Counted from the stretch's first letter, positions 37,774 to 47,203 are shown. The stretch: 64,000 nucleotides of DNA from Allofournierella massiliensis (GCF_004345265.1 NZ_SLUM01000012.1:1-64000), one strand, 5' to 3'. Program-made: numbers and translations. Notes: a model not told the origin generated them from the sequence alone.

Positions 37774-38459
37774 GGCAGCACCCCCTTGCAGCAGATTCCG
37801 CCCACGCAGAGAGCCAAAAACAGTAGTGTGACCACCACATCCTGGATGTGAAATCCGATGGGCCGCCAGGAGGACATCTTTCCTGGGAATTCGATGCCCC
37901 GAGCGGTGGCGGACTCGCTGAGTTCTTCTGCTGTCTGGGCTGCCCCCATAAGCATTGGTACATAAATGCACTCCAGTTTCTCCTCAAAGCCACGGATATT
38001 TCGAAGATTCATTGCATCCCAGATATGACGCAAATCCTGCCGAAGTGCAGGCAGAAAGCGCAAAGTCACCGCAAGGGTAATAGAAAAACTCCGGGGAGCA
38101 CCCATCCTCTCCAAAGCAGCCATGAACTGGCTGACGCTGGTGGTGGCAATCAGATAGGCACCGCCGGCAATGCAGGGGAACACCAGAATGAAGTAGGTTA
38201 CCGTTGCAAAGACCGTAGCCAAAGAGCCGGGCAGCAGCGGTAACAGCCAGTACTGTATCGCCAGGATAGCCAGATATGTCGCCAGCAGCCCTGCCAGCAT
38301 GGTTCCTTTCCGTTCTACCAGAAAGAGAATCAAATAGGCTACCATGACACTGAGCTGGAAAACCGCAGGGCTCCAGGTGAATACCACCACATTGGCCAAC
38401 AGCCAGATCAGGATCTTGGTTCGAGGATCAAGAAAAGAAGGGCGAATATTCTTCCTCAT
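37770..38459 (-). CDS. ecfT: ECF transporter T component, copy A
   Basis: This 229-residue membrane protein has about five or six helices and the cytoplasmic coupling region of EcfT proteins, including MRLRNIRG-like NLRNIRGFEEKLECIYVPML and the ATARG motif that contacts the ATPase. It transmits ATP hydrolysis to the S component. The start ATG overlaps the mptD stop, and its stop overlaps ecfA, so the three are translated together. Confidence 0.88.
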   Translation of the reverse strand: MRKNIRPSFLDPRTKILIWLLANVVVFTWSPAVFQLSVMVAYLILFLVERKGTMLAGLLATYLAILAIQYWLLPLLPGSLATVFATVTYFILVFPCIAGGAYLIATTSVSQFMAALERMGAPRSFSITLAVTLRFLPALRQDLRHIWDAMNLRNIRGFEEKLECIYVPMLMGAAQTAEELSESATARGIEFPGKMSSWRPIGFHIQDVVVTLLFLALCVGGICCKGVLP

Positions 38460-39058
38460 TGGGCCAGCCCGGCCTTGACAAAATGCTTACGCATGAGCTT
38501 CATACCCAGCAAGGAGCCCAGAACAGAACCTACCAGAATGCTCAGTACAATGACCCCGAACACCGGCCAGGTCAGCAGGCCCTCCATGGTGGCCATATAG
38601 CCAGCGTCCATCATCTGGGCGGCATACTCCAAATAACTTTCTTTGGTAAACCAGAGGGGCAGAAAGTCCCCGATAAAGCCCAGATTGAAGCAGAAGAAGC
38701 CCAGCATCAGCCAGCCTTTCTTCCGGAACTGTCCAGCTCGCAGGCACAGCTCACACAGAATTCCTCCCACCAGTCCCGTGATGGGGAACATCCAGGTGGC
38801 GGCCACCAGCACCAAGCCGGTAATCAGGCTGGTGAGCAGGAAGGGGCCGTTTTTCCGCACCTTGGCCACCATCAGCATGAACACCGGCCCGATCAGAATG
38901 GCATCAATAAAGTGGGTAGCAAACCATACATAGGGGCTGACGCCGCCCACCAGCATAAAAAGAAAGCGGATGGCAATGCACACCGCCCCCAGTGCGCCGG
39001 CGGTGATGGCGTCTTTGGCAGTCAGTTTGCGTTTTCCCTGTTCCAATGATTGAGACAT
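38456..39058 (-). CDS. mptD: MptD-family ECF transporter S component, copy A
   Basis: This 200-residue membrane protein has about six hydrophobic helices, beginning with LTAKDAITAGALGAVCIAIRFLF. It belongs to the MptD/Trep_Strep (TIGR02185) group of putative substrate-binding S components, whose substrate is unknown. AGGAGG lies nine bases before the ATG. It is the first gene of a five-gene unit (mptD-ecfT-ecfA-dtxR-wHTH) whose leader holds the operator at 39084-39099. The divergent AraC gene shares this region. Confidence 0.85.
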   Translation of the reverse strand: MSQSLEQGKRKLTAKDAITAGALGAVCIAIRFLFMLVGGVSPYVWFATHFIDAILIGPVFMLMVAKVRKNGPFLLTSLITGLVLVAATWMFPITGLVGGILCELCLRAGQFRKKGWLMLGFFCFNLGFIGDFLPLWFTKESYLEYAAQMMDAGYMATMEGLLTWPVFGVIVLSILVGSVLGSLLGMKLMRKHFVKAGLAQ

Positions 39059-39083
39059 ATTTCATTTCCTCCTGTCGGTAATC

Positions 39084-39099
39084 GTTAGGTATCGCTAAC
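39084..39099. promoter_or_regulatory. Shared operator site 1 (GTTAG-N6-CTAAC)
   Basis: GTTAG, six bases, CTAAC lies between mptD copy A and the divergent AraC gene. A plausible minus-strand promoter (TTGGTA, 18 bases, TATCCT) ends just upstream, so the site covers the start of transcription. It is one of five identical-form sites in this island. Confidence 0.7.
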
Positions 39100-39248
39100 C
39101 ACAAGACAGGATAGCATAACTGCTTGTCTGCTACCAACTCCATACAGGTGTTTTGGCTCCAAACAGCACTTAGTTTCTGAGCAATCATTGACGGCTCGTT
39201 GCCGGTCCGGTACAATCAAAGCCAGATCAAGTAACGGAGGCACTGCCC

Positions 39249-40223
39249 ATGTCCAATATGTCGCAACTTTTTGATGCCAGCCGTTTCCCAAGCGATGTGA
39301 AGGTTCGAGCCAACGGCAAGGCTACGGTGATGACCCGCTGTGGTTCAGAGAACGGAAGCCTGCGACTGTTCTCCCTATGGGATGGTGCGGTTCTTTCTTT
39401 CAACCGGATCTATACCCAGGTCTGGCCTCTGGCGCAGAACGAGGCAGCCAACATCCTGCTGCTGAACTTCTGCCGGAAGGGGCGCTGTGAAGTGGCGCTG
39501 GAGGATGGACAGTTTGCCTTCCTCTCTCAAGGACACATGGCCGTAGGAACCCAGCAGGCTCAGGAGGAGTATCGCTACCCCAGCGGTCTCTATGAGGGTG
39601 TCGAGTTGTTTTTGGATCTGGATATGTTGGCCCATCGTCCTTATCCACTGTTTCAGGAGGGGGAAGTAAGCCCAGAGGGGATCATGGAGCACCTGCATAC
39701 CTCCCGCCGACTCTATTTGGGACCCACGCCTGCCTGTGTACAGACATTGCTGGATGACCTGTGGCAGCTTCGAGATTCGGAGGAAGTGGGACTGCTGAAA
39801 CTTCTCTCCGCCCAGCTGCTTTGGAAGGTAGAACGCCAGCCTCTTGAAACCAGTCCCACAGTCCGCTATTTTACCAGCTCCCAAGTGGCCATCGCCAGGG
39901 AGACACGGAACATTCTGTGCGCAGACCTGAGCCAGAACTATACAGCGCGGGAACTGGCGGAGCGGTTCCAGGTGGCCGAAACCAGTCTCAAGAATTACTT
40001 CCGCGGTGTGTTTGGAGAAAACCTCTCCACATTTTTGCGGGAGGTGAGGATGCGCCGGGCAGCAGAATTGCTGCAGAGCAGTGAATTACGAGTGGCGGAG
40101 ATCGCAGCACAGGTAGGCTACGAAAATCAGAGCAAATTTGCCGCAGTTTTTGTTCGGCACTTCGGCTGCCCGCCGCTGGAGTATCGCCGCAGGGCACACC
40201 TTTCGATTGCTGATGACAATTAA
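39249..40223 (+). CDS. AraC-family regulator A
   Basis: This 324-residue regulator has an N-terminal cupin-like sensing domain (to about residue 190) and a C-terminal double helix-turn-helix: LSQNYTARELAERFQVAETSLKNYFRGVFGE, then MRRAAELLQSSELRVAEIAAQVGYENQSKFAAVFVRHFG. GGAGG precedes the ATG by eight bases. It is divergent from mptD copy A across about 190 bases containing operator site 1, and probably activates that unit. Its sensing domain resembles that of regulator C (55692) more than those at 46196 and 51046. Confidence 0.88.
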   Translation: MSNMSQLFDASRFPSDVKVRANGKATVMTRCGSENGSLRLFSLWDGAVLSFNRIYTQVWPLAQNEAANILLLNFCRKGRCEVALEDGQFAFLSQGHMAVGTQQAQEEYRYPSGLYEGVELFLDLDMLAHRPYPLFQEGEVSPEGIMEHLHTSRRLYLGPTPACVQTLLDDLWQLRDSEEVGLLKLLSAQLLWKVERQPLETSPTVRYFTSSQVAIARETRNILCADLSQNYTARELAERFQVAETSLKNYFRGVFGENLSTFLREVRMRRAAELLQSSELRVAEIAAQVGYENQSKFAAVFVRHFGCPPLEYRRRAHLSIADDN

Positions 40224-40354
40224 CATCCATATACTTTGCCCTTTCTGAGATACCCACAGTTCTAAAACATAAGGAACTGCGAGTATCTCTTATTTTGAAA
40301 ACGGAAGGCTTGAGTTCCTGTTCCCAAAATCCAGTCACCGCACACTTCCGCCCC

Positions 40355-40416
40355 TTGACATTTTTCCTTGATAACGCTAAAATACATACAAGTATGCATT
40401 TCATATTTGTATGTAT
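40355..40416 (+). promoter_or_regulatory. AbrB-gene promoter overlapped by a palindrome
   Basis: TTGACA (40355-40360), a 17-base gap and TAAAAT (40378-40383) form a strong promoter. The inverted repeat ATACATACAA / TTGTATGTAT (40382-40391 and 40407-40416) starts within the -10 box. This suits autoregulation by the AbrB-type protein encoded 17 bases later. Confidence 0.65.
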
Positions 40417-40432
40417 CATGGGAGGTATACGC

Positions 40433-40666
40433 ATGGAAACCACAAAGGGACACTATATTTTCGGAACGGTGAAGGTTGGGGAGCGTGGGCAGATCATTAT
40501 CCCCAAGGAGGCTCGACAGGTCTTTGATATTAAAGCCGGAGACACTTTGATTGTGTTGGGCGACGAGAAATGGGGCATTGCCGTCACAAAGGCAGATGTG
40601 CTGGAGAAGCACGCTTATGATGTATTCAAAAAAATCTCGGAGGGACAGACGGATGCAGACCAGTAA
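40433..40666 (+). CDS. AbrB/SpoVT-type transcription factor
   Basis: This 77-residue protein is a swapped-hairpin DNA-binding protein: FGTVKVGERGQIIIPKEARQVFDIKAGDTLIVLGDE (about residues 10-45) is the complete AbrB fold, followed by a helical tail. GGAGG precedes ATG 40433; a longer frame to 40295 lies across the promoter and is not real. It overlaps the next gene by 14 bases and heads a four-gene unit. The palindrome in its promoter suggests that it represses itself. Confidence 0.88.
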   Translation: METTKGHYIFGTVKVGERGQIIIPKEARQVFDIKAGDTLIVLGDEKWGIAVTKADVLEKHAYDVFKKISEGQTDADQ

Positions 40667-41261
40667 CACAGCTCTTTTCTTTTTGGAAGACGATTGCATC
40701 CGTGCCTTTGGTCAGGAAACAGGCTGTACCTTACTCCAACAGGCAGAGGAACTTTACCAGGATTTGTGCCAGCACGGGAATGACCGGGGCAATCATGTGA
40801 TCGAGGAGCATATCCAGAGCAGGCTGTTTCCTTTGATGTCATATTACAAAGCGCTTTTGAAACATGGTATTCAAGAAGATCAGGCATTGTTGTTGGTACG
40901 AGAAACAGCACACAAAGCTGCCATAGATAAAAAAGCCGAAGTGCAAAAATTAGGTTCACTTCCTTTTGCTTATCTCATTTTCCGGGTGGGCGTCAAACGA
41001 CACATGAAAAACCACTTTCCTCCAGAGGGATGGCAAACAGAGTGGGTGCGCTGTGACTGCCAAGAGATCCATTTCAATTTGCACCGCTGCCTCTACTGGG
41101 ATGTTACGAAACAATTTGGGTGCCCGGAGCTGTGCTGTGTATTCTGTGAAAGTGATGACATCTCCTTCTCCGGACTGGCTCCCAAAATAAACTTCCTGCG
41201 CAGCGGAACGCTGGGCAGCGGAGCGGACTGCTGTGACTTCCATTTCATCAAGGCGCAATGA
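40653..41261 (+). CDS. ATC hydrolase-family protein
   Basis: This 202-residue protein resembles the L-2-amino-thiazoline-4-carboxylic acid hydrolase family (PF14196 type). Supporting features are LFPLMSYYKALLKHGI near residue 50, the cysteine-rich pattern CLYWDVTKQFGCPELCCVFCESDD near 150, and the C-terminal R-x-x-TLGSGADCCDFHF motif. The founding enzyme opens a thiazoline ring on the way to cysteine; most relatives are untested. ATG 40653 lies inside the end of the AbrB gene, so translation is coupled. A link to a thiazoline-containing substrate handled by the nearby transporters is only a hypothesis. Confidence 0.7.
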   Translation: MQTSNTALFFLEDDCIRAFGQETGCTLLQQAEELYQDLCQHGNDRGNHVIEEHIQSRLFPLMSYYKALLKHGIQEDQALLLVRETAHKAAIDKKAEVQKLGSLPFAYLIFRVGVKRHMKNHFPPEGWQTEWVRCDCQEIHFNLHRCLYWDVTKQFGCPELCCVFCESDDISFSGLAPKINFLRSGTLGSGADCCDFHFIKAQ

Positions 41262-41280
41262 GGAATTAGGAAAACTGCCT

Positions 41281-41901
41281 ATGAAACATACCTTTTACTC
41301 CCTTCTGCCCCTGTTTTTACTGCTGGATCTGGTTATTCCTTTTCTGCTGGCCCCCACCTATCCGGGCTACCGCCACACCCGGCAGGTCATGAGTGTGCTG
41401 GGAAACCGAAGCGCCCCCTTCCACACAGTCTATACTCTATGGCTGCTCTTCCTGGGGACAGCCATTCTGCTGACCTGCGCCCAGCTGTGCCCCCTCCTTT
41501 GGGGCCGGTCCGGCGGTCTCAGTCTGGCTCTGGCGGCAATCTTGATCATCTACGCTCTGGGCGGCTGCATTTTGTCAGGATTGTTTCCTGTGTCAGAAAC
41601 CAAGGCGATGGAGACTTTGTCCGCAAAGATTCACGGTTTCGGGTCGGTGTTGGGTTTTCTGGCGCTGACCTTCGCTCCGCTGGTCGTTGCACTGTTTTAT
41701 TTCAAGGGCAGGCAGACCAGCCTTGCTCTGTGTGCGCTGACGTGCTTTATCCTGGCGTTGGTTTTCTTTGTGCTGTTCGTTATGGCAGACAAGCCCCGGT
41801 TTGCCCACACCGTGATCGCATGGGAGGGGCTGTGGCAGCGGCTGACCCTGCTGTTTATGTATCTTCCTCTGGCACTGCTCTGTGCCAGAGGTGCACAATA
41901 A
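41281..41901 (+). CDS. DUF998-like membrane protein
   Basis: This 206-residue integral membrane protein has six predicted helices and the DUF998 pattern: PTYPGYRHTRQVMSVLGNRSAPFHTVYT after the first helix, then GLFPVSETKAMETLSAKIHGFGSVLGF. Function is unknown for the family. I start at ATG 41281; a 16-codon upstream extension overlaps the previous gene. It lies between the ATC-hydrolase-like gene and a tandem AbrB-like gene. Confidence 0.8.
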   Translation: MKHTFYSLLPLFLLLDLVIPFLLAPTYPGYRHTRQVMSVLGNRSAPFHTVYTLWLLFLGTAILLTCAQLCPLLWGRSGGLSLALAAILIIYALGGCILSGLFPVSETKAMETLSAKIHGFGSVLGFLALTFAPLVVALFYFKGRQTSLALCALTCFILALVFFVLFVMADKPRFAHTVIAWEGLWQRLTLLFMYLPLALLCARGAQ

Positions 41902-41917
41902 GAAAGGAGTGGTTCCG

Positions 41918-42385
41918 ATGCCGCAGATGAACAAAGGCGGAAAGTTTGTTTTTGGGAAATCCAACATTCAAGAATCCGGCAAAGTTCAGTTTCCCATCCA
42001 GGCTATGGCGGAATACCAGATCACCGCCGAAGGCAAGGTCTATCTCTTTACCGGAAGCAAGGTGACCGGTGGATTCTGCGTGACCAGAAAAGGGCTGCTC
42101 CTGCCATCCAAGCTGGGCCATATTCTGGCCGCTCTGCCCGAGCTGCGGGACTATACCGCCGAAGAAGGTGCATTTCTTCCTTATAAGGGCCGCTCCTACT
42201 GCTGGCTCTCTGTGACAGCAGACGGGCTGATCCGTCTGACGAAGCCAATGATGGATTTTCTTCGCATTACCCCAGGGATGCGGCTCTTATCCATCCGCAG
42301 CAGCGACATTGCCTTCACCATGGGCGCCAGAGGGCCGCTTCTGGAAAAGGCGGATCGCTATAATGGCGTGATTCCAGAATTCTGA
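41918..42385 (+). CDS. Protein with two AbrB-like hairpin units
   Basis: This 155-residue protein is not one I can name. Two segments resemble AbrB half-folds: SGKVQFPIQAMAEYQITAEGKVYLFTGS (about residues 19-46) and ADGLIRLTKPMMDFLRITPGMRLLSIRSS (about 99-127). If so it is an intramolecular pair able to bind DNA, or a partner of the AbrB protein encoded at 40433. AAAGGAG precedes ATG 41918. It is the last gene of the unit. Confidence 0.55.
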   Translation: MPQMNKGGKFVFGKSNIQESGKVQFPIQAMAEYQITAEGKVYLFTGSKVTGGFCVTRKGLLLPSKLGHILAALPELRDYTAEEGAFLPYKGRSYCWLSVTADGLIRLTKPMMDFLRITPGMRLLSIRSSDIAFTMGARGPLLEKADRYNGVIPEF

Positions 42386-42396
42386 ATTATGACAAA

Positions 42397-42435
42397 AAGC
42401 GGTCGTTGACAAGGATATTCTGTCAGCGGCCGCTT
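42397..42435 (+). terminator. Hairpin after the AbrB-led operon
   Basis: AAGCGG.CG.TGACA pairs with TGTCAGCGGCCGCTT (two G-U pairs) around a nine-base loop shortly after the last stop codon. The following tract is only partly T-rich, so it is a moderate candidate. Confidence 0.5.
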
Positions 42436-42560
42436 CTCTGTCTGCAGCCATGAACATTCTGGCAAGGAAATCAACTGGGTAGCAATTTGCACTCCGGTTG
42501 ATTTCTTTATTGGGATAGAAGGAGAAAGAATCGTTGGCAGTGCCGGGGAAGCATCTCCAC

Positions 42561-44270
42561 TTAATTGGACAGTCTTTGCTCAGCTGCCCACATAGCGGCA
42601 TATTTTCCGCCTCTGGCCAGGAGCTCCTCATGAGTGCCGGACTCTGCAATGTTCCCGTCTGCTACCACCATAATCTGATCCGCATTTCGGACGATAGACA
42701 GGGTATGCGCGATCATGATTACTGTCTTCCGCTCTGACAAAAGCCCCAGGATTGCCCGCTTGACCGCCAGCTCGTTTTCAATGTCCAGTGAGGCAGTTGC
42801 CTCATCCAGCAGCAAGATGGGGCTGTTTTTCAAAATAGCCCGGGCGATGGACAGACGCTGACGCTCCCCGCCGGAGAGAAAGTTTCCGTTTTCCCCAATA
42901 GGGGTGTCATAGCCATGCTCCAGCTTCTGTATAAAGCCGTCACATCCAGCCGCACGGCAGGCGGCCTCCACCTCACGGTCTGTGGCCGAGGGGCGGGCAT
43001 GGCGGATATTCTCCCGAACTGTATCGTCAAAGAGGAACACCTGCTGATCCACCATGGAGATCTGCTCCAGCACCCGTTCTGCCGCCACGGTCTCAATGGA
43101 CTGCCCTCCGATGGAGATCTCGCCGCTCTGCGGTTCGTAGTATTTGGCGATCAGATTGAGAATGGTGGATTTGCCGGAACCGGAGTCTCCTACAATGGCG
43201 GTGAGCTTTCCTGCCGGCGCCGTAAAGGACAGCTCCTTCAGCACCGGCTCTCCCGGCACATAGGAGAAGGAGACCGAGCGGAAGGTGATGTTCTGCTCAG
43301 CAGGATGGAAGGGCGCCATGGAACCTCTCTCCTCCGGTTCCGCCATCACCTGGAGGATGTTGTTCTTGGAGACCATCAGGTGCTTCCATTCAAAGAGATC
43401 GATGGAAATGGCAGTGGTAAGCTTGGTCAGCAGAATGGGCAGCATGGAGACCATGAGATAATCCACATTGTTCAGCGTACCGGCTGCCCAGGGACCGGCT
43501 GCCAGCGCCATGATGGCCGGCACACTGCACCAGCTGAGAATATTATACCCGAAGCCAATAGGGATGCCCTTTGCCTCGTACAGATAACACACCCGGCTGA
43601 ACCTCCGCATCGCCTCGGTAGTGGCCTGATTCTGGACTCCACCCATATGATAGGCACGGAAGGTCTGGATGCCGTCGATGTACTCCACGATGCTGCTGAC
43701 CGTCTCGGCACTGACCTCATGCTTGGCCACGCCGTATTTGGCAACAACACGGAAGGACAGCCACAGATTGGGGATCAGCCCCGCTACCACCAAGAAAAGA
43801 ATCAGCCCCGCGGGCAGATACACCTTGCATACAAAGCCTACCAGCATGGCGGCCAGCACAGCGTTTTTGGTGATGTTGCCGCTGGAGTGGGTCAGGATCT
43901 TCTCGTAGCTACCCACATCGCTGGTCATGGTATTCACATACTCTCCCACCTGTCCCTGGGTGAAGCGGGAAAGAGGGATCTGTTTGAGTTTGTCACCCAG
44001 CCGAAGCCGCAGACCTTTGGAAACAGCAGCTCCGCCCAGCTGAACCTGCGTGTAACCGGCGGCGTAAATGACCAGTCGAATCAGGAAGATGCCCGCAAGA
44101 AACGCAGTCAGCAGCCCGAGCCGCTGTGCGCTCAGGCTGCCCTCAGACAACCCGGACAGAACCATATAAATGGACAAGTAGCTGCACCCGGACAGCAGCC
44201 CTTCCACTACCGTGAGGATCACACCGGAATAGAAGGCCCGATTTTTACGGAACACATTTGCCTCACGCAT
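42561..44270 (-). CDS. ABC transporter (membrane domain + ATPase), pair A second subunit
   Basis: This 569-residue half-transporter has six membrane helices (about residues 15-320) fused to an ATPase with Walker A GDSGSGKST, signature LSGGERQR, Walker B ILLLDEATASLD and the switch His in IAHTL. The layout is that of the YbtP/YbtQ and IrtA/IrtB siderophore transporters, exporter-fold proteins used for import, but drug exporters look alike. ATG 44270 overlaps the end of its partner gene by eight bases; a longer frame to 44378 lies within that gene. Its partner carries an in-frame stop, which may disable the pair. Confidence 0.85.
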   Translation of the reverse strand: MREANVFRKNRAFYSGVILTVVEGLLSGCSYLSIYMVLSGLSEGSLSAQRLGLLTAFLAGIFLIRLVIYAAGYTQVQLGGAAVSKGLRLRLGDKLKQIPLSRFTQGQVGEYVNTMTSDVGSYEKILTHSSGNITKNAVLAAMLVGFVCKVYLPAGLILFLVVAGLIPNLWLSFRVVAKYGVAKHEVSAETVSSIVEYIDGIQTFRAYHMGGVQNQATTEAMRRFSRVCYLYEAKGIPIGFGYNILSWCSVPAIMALAAGPWAAGTLNNVDYLMVSMLPILLTKLTTAISIDLFEWKHLMVSKNNILQVMAEPEERGSMAPFHPAEQNITFRSVSFSYVPGEPVLKELSFTAPAGKLTAIVGDSGSGKSTILNLIAKYYEPQSGEISIGGQSIETVAAERVLEQISMVDQQVFLFDDTVRENIRHARPSATDREVEAACRAAGCDGFIQKLEHGYDTPIGENGNFLSGGERQRLSIARAILKNSPILLLDEATASLDIENELAVKRAILGLLSERKTVIMIAHTLSIVRNADQIMVVADGNIAESGTHEELLARGGKYAAMWAAEQRLSN

Positions 44271-46026
44271 GCTGCACACCCCCTTCCACGGAATAGGCAA
44301 TGGCACGGGCAGCCCGGTAATCCGCCCAAGCCCTGCGGTAGTATTCATTTTTCTCCAGCACCTCTTCATGGGTACCACAGCAGGTAATGGTGTTGTTCTC
44401 CACTACTGCCACCTTGTCGCACAGCTTGATGGCACCCAGCCGGTGGGCCACGATCACAACTGTCTTGCCCCGGCACAGGTTTTCAATGGCCCGGTCGATC
44501 TCCACCTGGTTTTCCGGATCAGCCGCTGAGGTGGCTTCATCCAGGATCAGAATGGGGGCGTTTTTCAAAATGGCCCGGGCGATGGCAATCCGCTGCCGCT
44601 CCCCACCGGAGAAACGGGAGCCGAAAGTACCCACCTTGGTTTCATAGCCCTGGGGCAGCGATTGGATGAAATCATCGATCTGCGCCAGCCTGGCAGCCTC
44701 GCGCACCTGCTCCAGTGTTGCTCCCGAGTTCATGCGGATGTTTTCCAGCACGCTGCCCCGGGTCAGAAAGGTCTTTTGGAACACCAGGGAGATATGGTCC
44801 AGCAGGTCTTCGTAGTCCAACTCCCGCACATCTCTGCCGCCGATGCGGACCGTTCCCTAGGTCGCATCGTAAGAGCGGGCCATCAGCTGGATCACGGTGC
44901 TTTTGCCTGCACCGGACACCCCCACCAGCGCAACCTTTTCCCCCTGCGCCACAGTGAGGGAGCAATCCCTGAGCACATCGGTCTTTCCATCGTAGGAAAA
45001 GGAGACATGATCCAAAGTAATGCCACAGGTCTCCGGAAAGGCCGCACCGCCGGAAAAGGTGGGAAGATCCAGGATCTCCTCCACCTTTTTCACGCCGGAA
45101 AGCGCCTGAGCAAAGGTGGTGGCCAGTTTTTGCAGGGGCAGGATCTCGGTGAGATACATCCCGCCTACATAGGCAAAAAGCAGAAATACGCTGCCGGTAA
45201 CGCTTCCCCGGAGGAAAAGCAGGCCGCCTACTGGAACCATCAGCACCATTCCGCACTCCACCAGCAGCAGAAAGGCGGCATAGGGCGGAGCCGTCTTGTG
45301 TGTGACCAAGTTCCAGATCCGGTTCTCCTCCTCAATGGCATGGGAAAACTTCTGGAAGGAGCGGCTACCCATGTTATACGCTTTGATCAGCCGCATACCA
45401 GAGATGTACTCAATCATCACGGAATTAAAGCCTACCAGGGAGCGGTTGACATCGGACAAGACCCCCTTCATTCTTTGGAAGATGACCGCCATCACAATGC
45501 CGGCCAGGGGCAGCGGGATCAGGGAGACCAGGGCCAGAGGGGCATTGACGGAGAGCAGATACAGGAAAATCACAACCGGTCCTGTGAGATAGGCCACAAA
45601 TTCCGGCAGGTTGTGGGCCAGAAACAGTTCCAACTTCTCGATGTCCTCATTGAGAACGGTCTTGACCGCTCCTGTGCTCCGCTCGTCCAAGGCTCCAAGA
45701 GACACTTTGGCAAGATGCTCCGTTACCATGCACCGCACTCGAAACAGCGCCCCATAGGCTCCCTTGTGAGACAGCACACCCGAAGTACCCAGCAGCACCA
45801 GCCTCCCCACGGTGCCCGCCGTGACCAGCAAAGCGCAGTCGGCGATAACTGCTTTGGTACAGGCGCCGGAGAGCACCGCATCCATCAGCCGGTAAATGCC
45901 GATATACGATGTGATGACCAGAATACCGCTGCCAAAGGCACACAAAACGGACAGGATCAGCCATTTCCGTTCCGGCCCGGCCCACTGCAGCAGCCGCATC
46001 ACCGGTGATGGCCGTTTTTCTTTCAT
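44263..46026 (-). pseudogene. ABC transporter (membrane domain + ATPase), pair A first subunit, TAG-interrupted
   Basis: One frame of 588 codons encodes a full half-transporter, with Walker A GVSGAGKST (near residue 370), signature FSGGERQR, Walker B ILILDEATSAADPEN and switch His in VAHRLG. A single TAG at 44857-44859 interrupts it, 16 codons after Walker A, in DAT-stop-GTVRIGG. CAG (Gln) to TAG is the simplest explanation. AAGGAGG precedes the ATG. Without readthrough the ATPase lacks its signature and Walker B. The gene heads the pair and lies under operator site 2. The rest of the frame is intact, so the change is recent or a sequence error. Confidence 0.88.
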
Positions 46027-46073
46027 CGTCTGTTCCTCCTTCCCCCGGCTTGACGAGAGCGCCGGGAAGTGAT

Positions 46074-46102
46074 ATTTTAGTTAGCAGATACTAACCAACA
46101 TC
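46074..46102 (-). promoter_or_regulatory. Shared operator site 2 within a promoter
   Basis: GTTAG-N6-CTAAC spans 46080-46095. On the minus strand the 17 bases GGTTAG..CTAAC are followed at once by TAAAAT and preceded by GATGTT, so the operator fills the spacer of the ABC-pair promoter. The -35 is weak. The same layout, with better boxes, occurs at 63641-63669. Confidence 0.7.
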
Positions 46103-46195
46103 CATCCTACCGGCAAAACAGCGGTATCGCAAGGCTTTGGGCGCGGTTCCGGCTGATTGGGGTGGAGATGTGGCTGATCGAGGTGGTGACAGATT

Positions 46196-47203
46196 ATGGC
46201 GGCAAATAAAGACTTGGAGCAACAATATGGCCAGGCGATGGAGGAACACGGGTTTCTTCCAGATCCGGAGAACCGGCGTTACGGCTCCATGGGGCTGTGC
46301 TGGCGGCACACCTCCCAGCAGGGCGGCGGTTTTTTCTGGACCTACGGGCAGCAGAATCTCTATACCATCAAGATCCATGATTTCTTTTTCCATGAGGATC
46401 AGCTGCTGGAGTTCCATTGGCCGGAGAGTCTCAGTGTCACCTGGTATGAATCCATTTCCGGGGAGGAGTTCTCCCCCTGTCGCCGTCTTGTTCCAGGCTG
46501 TGTCAAAAGTTTTATCGGCGGTCGGGAACCATACCGGGCGCTCATCCACAGGCATATCCCCATCGTTTCCATTGGCGTGGAGATCACCCCGGCTTACTAT
46601 CGGGATTATCTGCGCCGCCAGTTTCCCGAGGAGTATCAAAGCCTGCTGGAGTCCTTTCAAACGCTGGATCAGACAGAGCACTTCCCGGAAATGGTGCAGC
46701 TCTTGAAACAGGTGCGTGACTACCGAGGTGAGGGTCTTCCTGCCCGTCTGTTCTACGATGGAAAGGTGGCGGAAGCAGTGGCGCTGGTGGTGGAGCGGCA
46801 CCTGAAGCGCAAGAACCGCCGTTCTGTCAGCGGGGAGGACGCGGTACGGCTGGCCGATGTGGCAGCCTTCATCACGGCCCACTGTGCGGATGAACTGCCG
46901 CTGGAACGTCTCAGCCGTATTGGCTGCATGAGTATTTCCAAGCTGAAGGATGCCTTCCATGTCCGGTATGGCTGCACGATTACCCAGTACATTCAGGGGC
47001 AGCGCACGGAGCAGGCTGGGCGGCTGCTGCGGGAAACCGACCTGCCGGTGAGCCAGGTGGCGGCCATTGTTGGGTATCAGAATCCCAGCCGTTTCGCGGA
47101 GATCTTCCGGCGAAACACCGGACGCTCCCCGGCGGAATACCGCAGAGCATGCTGGAGTTCCTTCACGGAGGTAAACGATATGGAAAGGAAAGATTCTTTA
47201 TGA
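46196..47203 (+). CDS. AraC-family regulator, YG-type N-domain, copy 1
   Basis: This 335-residue regulator has a distinctive N-terminal domain with YGSMGLCW near residue 30, FFWTYGQQNLYTIKIHDF near 50 and SVTWYESISGEEFSP near 80. The C-terminal AraC helix-turn-helix pair follows: LERLSRIGCMSISKLKDAFHVRYG and DLPVSQVAAIVGYQNPSRFAEIFRRNTG. It is divergent from ABC pair A, sharing operator site 2, and is coupled (ATGA) to the hydrolase gene. The protein at 51046 has nearly the same domain, so they are paralogs. Siderophore-sensing regulators such as YbtA and PchR have a comparable plan; the ligand here is unknown. Confidence 0.88.
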   Translation: MAANKDLEQQYGQAMEEHGFLPDPENRRYGSMGLCWRHTSQQGGGFFWTYGQQNLYTIKIHDFFFHEDQLLEFHWPESLSVTWYESISGEEFSPCRRLVPGCVKSFIGGREPYRALIHRHIPIVSIGVEITPAYYRDYLRRQFPEEYQSLLESFQTLDQTEHFPEMVQLLKQVRDYRGEGLPARLFYDGKVAEAVALVVERHLKRKNRRSVSGEDAVRLADVAAFITAHCADELPLERLSRIGCMSISKLKDAFHVRYGCTITQYIQGQRTEQAGRLLRETDLPVSQVAAIVGYQNPSRFAEIFRRNTGRSPAEYRRACWSSFTEVNDMERKDSL

